The notes below the pieces were generated by a model, which was given only the letters and a program-made list of their open reading frames with translations, was not told the DNA's origin and searched no databases. A DNA stretch of 64,000 nt, from NCBI RefSeq assembly GCF_042655435.1, contig NZ_JBHSMG010000002.1, forward strand, positions 744,001 to 808,000, in the 5' to 3' direction. The stretch comes from Lysinimonas soli. Lineage in GTDB: Bacteria; Actinomycetota; Actinomycetes; Actinomycetales; Microbacteriaceae. Below, in pieces: positions 55,139-62,906 of the stretch (the first letter of the stretch is position 1; every line of letters starts with the position of its first letter). The position numbers and the translations under genes are program-made.

Positions 55139-56959
55139 ATGTCTCCATCGACCACGTCCCCCGTCCGCCCTCACGTCCGCGGTACCGCGCGCACCATCCT
55201 GCGGATCCTCCCGTGGGTGCGCCCGGCCCTGCCGCGCATCTTCCTCGGGATGGGCGCCGCGCTCGCCGCGGGCCTCGTCTCGCTCGCGATCCCGGTCGTG
55301 CTGCAGAGCCTCGTCGACGGTCCGCTGTCGAGCGGTGACGGCGGCCAGATCTGGCCCGCCGCCGTCATCGTGCTCGTGCTGGGCGCCCTCGAGGCGGCCT
55401 TCATCGCGGCACGACGCTGGTTCGTGCTGACCCCTGGGACCCACGTCGAGGCCGCTATGCGCAACTCGCTGTACGCGAAGCTGCAAGACCTGCCGGTCGC
55501 GTTCCACGACCGCTGGCAGAGCGGTCAGCTGCTGTCGCGGGCGATGAGCGACCTCGGCCTGATCCGGCGCTGGCTGGCCTTCGGCATCGTGCTGCTCGTG
55601 GTCAACCTCGCCACGATCCTGGTCGGATTCGTGGTGCTGTTCTTCTGGAGCTGGCAGCTCGGCCTGGTCTTCCTACTCTGCTCGATCCCGCTGTGGATCT
55701 ACGGCTACGTGTTCGAGCAGAAGTACTCGGTCGTCGCCCGGCGCTCGCAGGACCAGCAGGGCGATCTGGCGACGGCCGTCGAGGAGTCGGTGCACGGCAT
55801 CCGGGTGCTCAAGGCATTTGGCCGCGGCAAGTACTCGCTCGAGAAGTTCACCCGGCAGGCCGAAGACCTGCGCGGCACCGAGATCGAGAAGGCCCAAGCG
55901 ATCGCCGGAATCTGGCTCTGGCTGCTGCTGGTGCCCGATGTGGCCTTCGCCCTGTGCTTGCTCGGCGGGGTCTGGCTCGCGTCGACCGGTTCGCTCACGG
56001 TCGGGCAGCTCTTCGCCTTCTTCGCGACCGCGACCGTGCTGCGCTTCCCCATCGAGTCGATCGGATTCCTGCTGTCGATGACCTTCGACACCCGCACCGC
56101 GATCGACCGGCTGTTCGAGGTGCTCGACGAGCCGAACCCGATCACCGATCCGGAGCATCCGCAGACGATCGCCCAGCCGAGCGGCCGCCTGGTCTTCGAG
56201 GGCGCGCACTTCCGCTATCAGGACTCGCCCGCCCAGTTCCCCGACCTGCTCGATGGGATCGACCTCGAGCTCGAGCCGGGCGAGACGATGGCGCTCGTCG
56301 GTCTGACCGGATCGGGCAAGACGACCCTGACCGCGCTGGCCACCCGGCTCTACGACGTGACGGGCGGTGCGGTCACCCTCGACGGGGTCGACGTCCGCGC
56401 GCTGAGCCGTGAGGAGCTGCGCCGGCACATCGCCATGGCGTTCGAGGACGCCACCCTGTTCTCGGCGTCGGTGCGCGACAACGTGCTGCTGGGCCGCCCC
56501 GAACTCGCCGACGGCGGGCCCGAGGCCGACCGCGTGCTCGCCGAAGCCCTCGAGATCGCGCAGGCCGACTTCGTGGCCGAGCTGCCGAACGGGGCCGACA
56601 CCCGGGTCGGCGAAGAGGGCCTCAGCCTCTCGGGGGGCCAGCGCCAGCGTCTCGCCCTGGCCCGGGCGATCGCCGCCCGGCCGGCCGTGCTCGTGCTCGA
56701 CGATCCGCTGTCGGCGCTCGACGTCGACACCGAGGCGCGCGTCGAGGCGGGTCTGCGCCGGGTGCTCGCGACCACGACCGCCCTCGTGGTCGCCCATCGG
56801 CCATCGACCGTCATGCTCGCCGACCGGGTCGCTCTGCTCGAGAACGGCCGGGTCACGGCGGTCGGCCGGCACTCCGAGTTGCTCGCGAGCAACGACCACT
56901 ACCGCTTCGTCATCTCGTCGTTCGATGACGACAACACCGAGATCGAGGTCAACGCATGA
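55139..56959 (+). CDS. ABC exporter half-transporter, degenerate-site subunit of a heterodimer
   Basis: A 606-residue type IV ABC exporter half. Six membrane segments lie in residues 20-320. The nucleotide-binding domain has Walker A GLTGSGKT (388-395), signature LSGGQ (497-501) and Walker B LVLDDPLSALD. The catalytic Glu position is Asp522, and the Q-loop residue is Glu436, so its own ATP site is degenerate. The H-loop VVAHRPS is present. The next gene has the complementary pattern, so the two form a TM287/288-like heterodimer, probably exporting a drug, lipid or peptide. Confidence 0.9.
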   Translation: MSPSTTSPVRPHVRGTARTILRILPWVRPALPRIFLGMGAALAAGLVSLAIPVVLQSLVDGPLSSGDGGQIWPAAVIVLVLGALEAAFIAARRWFVLTPGTHVEAAMRNSLYAKLQDLPVAFHDRWQSGQLLSRAMSDLGLIRRWLAFGIVLLVVNLATILVGFVVLFFWSWQLGLVFLLCSIPLWIYGYVFEQKYSVVARRSQDQQGDLATAVEESVHGIRVLKAFGRGKYSLEKFTRQAEDLRGTEIEKAQAIAGIWLWLLLVPDVAFALCLLGGVWLASTGSLTVGQLFAFFATATVLRFPIESIGFLLSMTFDTRTAIDRLFEVLDEPNPITDPEHPQTIAQPSGRLVFEGAHFRYQDSPAQFPDLLDGIDLELEPGETMALVGLTGSGKTTLTALATRLYDVTGGAVTLDGVDVRALSREELRRHIAMAFEDATLFSASVRDNVLLGRPELADGGPEADRVLAEALEIAQADFVAELPNGADTRVGEEGLSLSGGQRQRLALARAIAARPAVLVLDDPLSALDVDTEARVEAGLRRVLATTTALVVAHRPSTVMLADRVALLENGRVTAVGRHSELLASNDHYRFVISSFDDDNTEIEVNA

Positions 56960-58773
56960 CGAACACCGCCCTCACCGGAGTCGAAGGCGAAGAGCGCAGC
57001 GAGTACTCGCGGGAAGAGAGTCGTGCGATCCGTGCGCGCTCGCTGCGTCTGCTCGCGTCGCTGCTGCGCCCGCTGCGCGGCCGGGTCGCGCTCGCCCTCG
57101 GGGTGATCGTGATCAGCACCGCCCTGCAGGTCGCCGGGCCGACCCTGATCGCGATCGGCATCGACCAGGGGCTCCCCGCCCTGATGAAGCACCAGGACTG
57201 GATGCCGATCAGCCTGGTCGTCGGCGCGTATCTGGTCGCGGGCATCGTCGGCGCCGTGTTGATCGCGCAGTTCACGATCCTGTCGGCCCGGATCACCCAG
57301 GCGATCCTGATCGACCTGCGCAAGCGGGTGTTCCTGCACGCCCAGCGGCTGAGCCTCGAGTTCCACGAGAGTTACACCTCGGGCCGGATCATCGCGCGGC
57401 AGACCAGCGACCTCGAGTCGATCCGCGAGCTGCTCGACTCGGGCATCAACGGGCTCGTGCGCGGCATCCTCTACATGGTCTTCATCGCGATCGCCCTGGT
57501 CGTGCTCGATCCGTGGAGCGCGCTCGTGCTGGCCGTCGCCCTCGTGCCGTTGTTCCTGCTGACCCGCTGGTTCCAGAAGCGCTCGCAGACGATGTTCCGC
57601 GCGACGCGCGTGTTCTCGGCCCGCCTGATCGTGCACTTCGTCGAGACCATGACCGGCATCCGGGCCGTGAAGGCCTTCCGCAAGGAGGAGAGGAACGAGA
57701 AGGAGTTCGGCGACATCGTCGAGGACTACCGCAACGCGAACGCGCGGGTGATCCAGCTGTTCGGGATCTTCGACCCGGGGCTCATCCTGATCGGCAACGT
57801 GACCGTGGCCGTCGTGCTGCTCGTGGGCGGCTTCCGCGTTCTGGGCGGCGGGCTCGAGATCGGGGCCCTGCTCGCGGTCGTGCTGTACACCCGGCGGTTC
57901 TTCGACCCGATGGAGGAGATGGCGACCTTCTACAACTCCTACCAGTCCGCTGCGGCCGCGCTCGAGAAGATCTCGGGCGTGCTCGAGGAGGAGCCGAGCG
58001 TGGCCGATCCCGGTCAGCCGGTCGACCTGTGGCAGGCGCGCGGCGAGGTGGAGTTCGCCGACGTGCGCTTCGCGTACCACGACGACCGGGTGGTGCTGCC
58101 CGACTTCGAGCTGCACATCCCGGCCGGTCAGACCGTCGCCCTGGTGGGGTCGACGGGCGCCGGCAAGTCGACGCTCGCCAAGCTCATGGCGCGGTTCTAC
58201 GACCCGACTGCGGGGGCGGTGCTGCTCGACGGGATCGACCTGCGGCGGCTGCACCCGAAGGATCTGCGGCGGGCGATCGTGATGGTCACCCAGGAGGCGT
58301 ACTTGTTCAGCGGCTCGGTGGCCGAGAACATCGCGCTCGGCAAGCCGGAGGCGAGCTTCGACGAGATCCGCTCCGCCGCGCAGGCGGTGGGTGCGCATCC
58401 GTTCATCATGGCGTTGCCCGACGGTTACGACACCGATGTGAACAAGCGCGGCGGCCGCGTCTCGGCCGGGCAGCGGCAGCTGCTGTCGTTCGCGCGGGCC
58501 TTCCTCGCCGACCCGGCGGTGCTGATCCTCGACGAGGCGACCGCCTCGCTCGACGTCCCGAGCGAGCGGCTCGTGCAGCAGGGGCTCACCACCCTGCTCT
58601 CGGATCGCACGGCCGTGATCATCGCCCATCGCCTTTCGACCGTGGCGATCGCCGATCGGGTGCTCGTGATGGAGCACGGGCGCATCGTCGAAGACGGGAC
58701 CCCCGCCGACCTCATCGAGGGAACGGGTCGTTTCGCCAAGCTGCACGCCGCCTGGCGCGACAGCCTCGTCTAG
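56956..58773 (+). CDS. ABC exporter half-transporter, catalytic-site subunit of a heterodimer
   Basis: A 605-residue partner of the preceding gene. The transmembrane domain spans about 40-330. Walker A is GSTGAGKS (398-405), the Q-loop VTQEAYLF is normal, and Walker B LILDEATASLD carries the catalytic Glu527. Its signature is VSAGQ (502-506) instead of LSGGQ. Its Walker motifs pair with the normal LSGGQ of the upstream protein to make the one competent ATP site. The ATG overlaps the upstream stop by 4 bp. The gene ends inside a direct repeat. Confidence 0.92.
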   Translation: MTNTALTGVEGEERSEYSREESRAIRARSLRLLASLLRPLRGRVALALGVIVISTALQVAGPTLIAIGIDQGLPALMKHQDWMPISLVVGAYLVAGIVGAVLIAQFTILSARITQAILIDLRKRVFLHAQRLSLEFHESYTSGRIIARQTSDLESIRELLDSGINGLVRGILYMVFIAIALVVLDPWSALVLAVALVPLFLLTRWFQKRSQTMFRATRVFSARLIVHFVETMTGIRAVKAFRKEERNEKEFGDIVEDYRNANARVIQLFGIFDPGLILIGNVTVAVVLLVGGFRVLGGGLEIGALLAVVLYTRRFFDPMEEMATFYNSYQSAAAALEKISGVLEEEPSVADPGQPVDLWQARGEVEFADVRFAYHDDRVVLPDFELHIPAGQTVALVGSTGAGKSTLAKLMARFYDPTAGAVLLDGIDLRRLHPKDLRRAIVMVTQEAYLFSGSVAENIALGKPEASFDEIRSAAQAVGAHPFIMALPDGYDTDVNKRGGRVSAGQRQLLSFARAFLADPAVLILDEATASLDVPSERLVQQGLTTLLSDRTAVIIAHRLSTVAIADRVLVMEHGRIVEDGTPADLIEGTGRFAKLHAAWRDSLV

Positions 58774-58891
58774 TGCGCCGCCGCCTCTGCGGCGCACCCG
58801 CTCCGCGCGGCGTGCACGCCGTCGCGCTTTGCTGGCTCGTCTAGTGCGCCGCCGCCTCTGCGGCGCACCCGCTCCGCGCGGCGTGCACGCC
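58765..58891. repeat. 56-bp direct repeat with GC hairpins at the end of the ABC gene
   Basis: The copies 58765-58820 and 58836-58891 are identical over 56 bp and separated by 15 bp (71-bp period). The first copy includes the last codons and TAG stop of the ABC gene; the second repeats that stop context. Each carries GTGCGCCGC...GCGGCGCAC. A third hairpin of the same arms follows near 58905-58929. The region probably works as a multi-hairpin terminator. Confidence 0.85.
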
Positions 58892-58941
58892 GCCTCCAGC
58901 GCACGTGCGCCGCGGGAGCGGCGGCGCACCGAAAAGACGGT

Positions 58942-58979
58942 GGGTGGGACCCCCGGTAACCAGCCGAGAGGTCCCACCC
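58942..58979 (-). terminator. hairpin downstream of the LuxR-type gene
   Basis: GGGTGGGAC (58942-58950) pairs with GTCCCACCC (58971-58979) across a 20-nt loop, about 57 bp beyond the LuxR stop on the minus strand. Confidence 0.5.
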
Positions 58980-59035
58980 GTTGTCGTACCGAGCGGACGG
59001 GGATCAGGAACCGCCGCTCGCATGCAACTCCACGA

Positions 59036-60679
59036 TCAAAGCACCACGTCGCCATCTCGACCACGGTGGGACCCGGGTGAATCGCGGGTGATCTCGTGTT
59101 CGAGTCCGAGCGAGCGGGCGGCGCGGATCGCCTCCTCGCGGGTGCTGACGCCCAGCTTGCTGTAGAGGTTGCGCAGGTGGGTCTTGACCGTGTTGGGCGA
59201 GATGTACAGCTCGGCGGCGATGGCCGCCACCGTCAGGCCGCGTTGGACGTGCGCCAGCACGTGCCGCTCGCGCTCGCTGAGAGCGGCGATCTCGCGCTGC
59301 GGCCCCGAGGTGCGTTCGACGATCTCGACGATCAATCCGGCCGCGGCGTCACGATGGGGTCGAGCCGCCGCGCGCTGAGCGATCGCCGCCAACGATGAGG
59401 CGGGAATCCGGCCGAGCGGTGCTCGCGATCCGGTGCGCGCCATGCTGACGAAGGCGCGATCGGCGTTGACGTCCGAGGTGACCAGGTTGCCGCGTTCCAG
59501 CTCGATCGCGGCACGCAGCAGCTGGATGTCGGCCAGCGTGCGAGCGCAGTGCTCGTATCCCAGGCGCTCGCAGTCGCGGATCGCGGCCTCCGCACCGTGC
59601 AGATCGCCGTGCCTCAGCCGCAGCTGGGCCACGAGCCGGCCGGGGCAGAGGGGGTGGGTGGCTCGCGGCGCGACCTTCCGCAGAACGGTCCATGCCTCGT
59701 CACCCTGATCGAGCGAGATCAGCAGGCCGGCTCGGATGAGTTCGCCGATCTCGAGTCCGACCCCTTTCTCGTCCCACCCGGCGAGCCGGCGACCCGCCTG
59801 GTTGAGCAGGTCGAGGGCCTCGATCGGGCGCTCTTGCAGTGCGCGCAGAGTCGCCGAGGCCATGAGAGCGATCGGCTCGAACTCGGTCGACGACGACGCC
59901 GTCCTGACCGCGTCGTCGAGCAGTTCGGCTCTCTCGGAGTCACCTCGCTCGCAGGCGAGCGCCATGGCGGCGATGAGCGCGGGGGCGCCGTAGCCCGTGC
60001 GCAACAGCTCCGTGCCCTCGGCGATCGTCCTGGCGTGCTGCGTGTGGGATTCTGCTCCGTCGAAGTCGCCGCCGATCAGGTCGAGCAGGGCGAGTGCGCC
60101 GAGGCATTCGACGTGCTCGGCGCGCACGAGATGCGTCGGCGCCAACCCGTTGGCGTATTCGAGACGCCGTCGCGCCTGGTCGAACTCGCCCGAGTGCAGC
60201 AGCAGCATCCCGTCCTCGAGGGCCCATTGGGCGTCGAGGGTGACCCGCAGCGGGAGGGCTGCCAGGCTCGCGTCGATGAGTCGGCGCGCAATCTCGGACT
60301 TCGCCCGGGCGCTGCCGAGCTGGCCGAGGGCGCGCAGCGCTGCGGTGTGCCCGACCAGCACCGCGGCGAGGCAGTGGTCGGGTGCATCCGGCGTGGCGGC
60401 GATCGCGACCTCCGCGGCACGGTAATAGCCGAGGGCGGACTCGCCTCGGGGGGCCCCCGCTCCTCGGTAGCTGGTGCCCATCGCGGCGGCGATCCAGGGA
60501 TCGTCGTGCCAGATCTCGAACGGCAGCCCGCCGATCAGCCGGCGGAACTCCGACCCGTGCTCGGTCGCGATACTGCGTCCGACCCGCCGGATCTCGGACA
60601 GCACCCGGTCGGTGTCGCCGCGCGCGACCGACGCCAGGACCGAGTCGCGGAACGATTCGAAGTCGGGTGGATCAAGCAC
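59036..60679 (-). CDS. LuxR-family transcriptional regulator with TPR-like helical domain
   Basis: A 547-residue protein. Residues 1 to about 470 are all-helical with repeats resembling MalT/LAL-type TPRs (ALGYYRAAEVAIAATP, CLGALALLDLIGGDFDGAESHTQHAR). Residues about 485-535 are the LuxR helix-turn-helix: LSERERHVLAHVQRGLTVAAIAAELYISPNTVKTHL. The P-loop ATPase domain of full-length LAL regulators is missing. I chose GTG 60679 (MLDPPDFESF): AGGAG lies 7-8 nt upstream, and the 60 extra in-frame residues before it are low-complexity Arg/Pro. Divergent from the ABC exporter at 60953, a possible target. Confidence 0.85.
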   Translation of the reverse strand: MLDPPDFESFRDSVLASVARGDTDRVLSEIRRVGRSIATEHGSEFRRLIGGLPFEIWHDDPWIAAAMGTSYRGAGAPRGESALGYYRAAEVAIAATPDAPDHCLAAVLVGHTAALRALGQLGSARAKSEIARRLIDASLAALPLRVTLDAQWALEDGMLLLHSGEFDQARRRLEYANGLAPTHLVRAEHVECLGALALLDLIGGDFDGAESHTQHARTIAEGTELLRTGYGAPALIAAMALACERGDSERAELLDDAVRTASSSTEFEPIALMASATLRALQERPIEALDLLNQAGRRLAGWDEKGVGLEIGELIRAGLLISLDQGDEAWTVLRKVAPRATHPLCPGRLVAQLRLRHGDLHGAEAAIRDCERLGYEHCARTLADIQLLRAAIELERGNLVTSDVNADRAFVSMARTGSRAPLGRIPASSLAAIAQRAAARPHRDAAAGLIVEIVERTSGPQREIAALSERERHVLAHVQRGLTVAAIAAELYISPNTVKTHLRNLYSKLGVSTREEAIRAARSLGLEHEITRDSPGSHRGRDGDVVL

Positions 60680-60952
60680 GTCGGGTCTCCTGGGAGCGGC
60701 GGGACGATCGACTTCGATCTGCCCGGTGCATGCGCGGATGGTGCAGAGGGATGATGCTGCCGGACGACGGCTCCCAGAACGCCGCAGCCGGTGAGGTTGC
60801 AATTGGTACATGGTAGGGGGCCCGGTCCCAGACGTCCACCGAAAGGAGGACGCGCGCACCCGCTACGGGGGACAGAGCTCCCCATGAGGGGTACGTTAGC
60901 AGACCGGGGTGAGGGGGCCTACGAGGCCGTGCGGCGGGGATAAGCTCGCCGG
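60680..60952. other. divergent gap between the LuxR gene and the ABC exporter
   Basis: 273 bp with no convincing gene. It holds the LuxR Shine-Dalgarno (AGGAG on the minus strand), a GGGGACAGAGCTCCCC hairpin near 60867-60883, and TAAGCT before the ABC gene. An AAAGGAGG at about 60840 on the plus strand is not followed by a credible start. Confidence 0.5.
60941..60946 (+). promoter_or_regulatory. -10-like hexamer TAAGCT for the ABC exporter
   Basis: TAAGCT ends 6 nt before the GTG at 60953, which supports GTG 60953 over ATG 60959 as the start. Confidence 0.45.
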
Positions 60953-62839
60953 GTGAGCATGCGCGGCGGTGGAGGTGGCCGCGGCGGGGGAGGCCGGGTC
61001 AGCAGCGGAGACATCTCCGCGCAGAAGGCGGCGAACGCCGAGGCGCCCCGGATCCCGAACCTGCTCTCGCGCATCGGGGAGCTGTTCCGTCCCTACCGGG
61101 GGCAGCTGATCGTGACGATCGCGCTCGTGCTGGTCAGCGCCGGCATCAGCGTCATCCCTCCGCTGCTGACCCAGCAGGCCTTCGACCGCGGTCTCTTCCC
61201 GCCCGGTGGCGCCCGCCCCGACGTGCCGGTGCTGCTCGCCCTGGTCGGCACGATGGTGCTGCTCTGGCTCGCGTCGGCGGGAATCGGCGTCGGGCAGACC
61301 TACCTGACCGCCCGGGTCGGCAACAGCGTCATGGGGGAGCTGCGCATCCGCCTGTTCTCGCATCTGCAGGCCATGGAGCTGGGATTCTTCACGCGCACCA
61401 AGACCGGCGTGATCCAGTCGCGGCTGCAGAACGACGTCGGCGGGGTCGCCGGGGTGTTGAGCAACACCATCTCGAGCGTCGTCGGCAACACGGTGACCGT
61501 GATCGCGGCGTTCGTGGCCATGCTCGTGCTCAGTTGGCAGATGACGATCGTCGCGGTCGTGCTGCTGCCCGTGCTGGTCATCGCGCAGCGCCGGGTCGGG
61601 CAGGTGCGCGCGCGTATCGCCACCAAGACCCAGGAGTCCCTGTCGGAGATGACGGCGATCACGCAGGAGACGCTGAGCGTCTCGGGCATCCTGCTCGCCA
61701 AGAGCTTCAACCAGCAGAACGCCGAGATCGGTCGTTACGAGGCCGAGAACCGCAATCAGATCTCGCTGCAGATCCGGCAGCAGATGAGCGGCCAGTGGTT
61801 CTTCGCGATCGTCAGCGTGTTCCTGTCGGTGATCCCGGCGGTGATCTACCTCGTCGCCGCCTGGCTGATCTTCCACGACGTGCCCGTCTCGGCCGGAACC
61901 ATCGTCGCCTTCACGACCGTGCAGGCGCGACTGCTGTTCCCGCTCATGGGACTGCTGCGGGTCGCGCTCGATCTGCAGACCTCGCAGGCGCTGTTCGCTC
62001 GCATCTTCGAGTACCTCGACCTCGTGCCGCGCATCGCCGATGCCCCGGATGCCCGCCCGGTCAGGTCGAGGGAGCTCGGCCGGGTGCGCTTCGACGAGGT
62101 GGTGTTCCGCTATCCGGATGCGCCGCCCGACTCCCCGGCGACGCTCAAGGGGATCAGTTTCGAGATCGAACCCGGCCAGTACGCCGCGTTCGTCGGGCCG
62201 TCCGGGGCGGGCAAGACGACGGTGTCATACCTCGTTCCGCGGCTGCACGACGTGAGCAGCGGAGCGGTGCTGTTCGCCGAGGACGACGTGCGCGAGCTGC
62301 GGCACGAGTCGCTCATCGGGGCGATCGGCATCGTGAGCCAGGAGACCTACCTGTTCCACGCGACCATCGCCGAGAACCTCCGCTACGCCAAGCCGGGGGC
62401 AAGCGACGACGAGCTGATCGCGGCGGCGAAGTCGGCCAACATCCACGACACGATCGTGTCGTTCCCCGATGGCTACGACACCGTCGTCGGCGAACGCGGC
62501 TATCGGCTGAGCGGCGGCGAGAAGCAGCGCGTCGCCATCGCGCGGGTGCTGCTCAAGGATCCGGCCGTGCTGATCCTCGACGAGGCGACGAGCGCGCTCG
62601 ACACCGTCTCGGAGCGCCTGGTGCAGCGCGCCCTCGATCGCGCCGCGCGCGGACGCACCACGATCGCCATCGCGCACCGGCTCTCGACCGTGGTCGCCGC
62701 CGACGTGATCTTCGTGGTCGAGGCGGGCCGCATCGTCGAGCGCGGCACGCACGCCGAACTGCTCAGGAACGACGGCGTGTACTCCAAGCTCTTCGCCGAG
62801 CAGCTCGCGGCGGCCGCGATCCCCGAGTTCGGCGACTGA
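60953..62839 (+). CDS. ABC exporter, ATP-binding/permease protein (likely homodimer)
   Basis: A 628-residue exporter half. A Gly/Arg-rich N-terminal tail (MSMRGGGGGRGGGGR) is followed by six membrane segments to about 340, then a nucleotide-binding domain with all consensus residues: GPSGAGKTT, the Q-loop VSQETYLF, LSGGEKQRVAIARVLL, LILDEATSALD and AIAHRLSTV. The intact catalytic Glu and signature suggest a homodimer, unlike the pair upstream. GTG 60953 follows TAAGCT by 6 nt. The substrate is unknown. The divergent LuxR gene may regulate it. Confidence 0.9.
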   Translation: MSMRGGGGGRGGGGRVSSGDISAQKAANAEAPRIPNLLSRIGELFRPYRGQLIVTIALVLVSAGISVIPPLLTQQAFDRGLFPPGGARPDVPVLLALVGTMVLLWLASAGIGVGQTYLTARVGNSVMGELRIRLFSHLQAMELGFFTRTKTGVIQSRLQNDVGGVAGVLSNTISSVVGNTVTVIAAFVAMLVLSWQMTIVAVVLLPVLVIAQRRVGQVRARIATKTQESLSEMTAITQETLSVSGILLAKSFNQQNAEIGRYEAENRNQISLQIRQQMSGQWFFAIVSVFLSVIPAVIYLVAAWLIFHDVPVSAGTIVAFTTVQARLLFPLMGLLRVALDLQTSQALFARIFEYLDLVPRIADAPDARPVRSRELGRVRFDEVVFRYPDAPPDSPATLKGISFEIEPGQYAAFVGPSGAGKTTVSYLVPRLHDVSSGAVLFAEDDVRELRHESLIGAIGIVSQETYLFHATIAENLRYAKPGASDDELIAAAKSANIHDTIVSFPDGYDTVVGERGYRLSGGEKQRVAIARVLLKDPAVLILDEATSALDTVSERLVQRALDRAARGRTTIAIAHRLSTVVAADVIFVVEAGRIVERGTHAELLRNDGVYSKLFAEQLAAAAIPEFGD

Positions 62840-62894
62840 TCGCGCGCGGCTCGGTGCCGTCGCCGCGCCCGCGTAACACGCAGCACCCCGCGGC

Positions 62895-62900
62895 TAGGCT
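62895..62900 (+). promoter_or_regulatory. -10-like hexamer TAGGCT for leaderless cystathionine beta-synthase
   Basis: TAGGCT ends 6 nt before ATG 62907. Confidence 0.5.
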
Positions 62901-62906
62901 CGAAGC

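Noticed and set aside
60835..60900. AAAGGAGG as the ribosome-binding site of a small plus-strand gene
   Set aside because: No start codon at proper spacing opens a frame longer than a few codons; it lies in the divergent LuxR/ABC promoter region.
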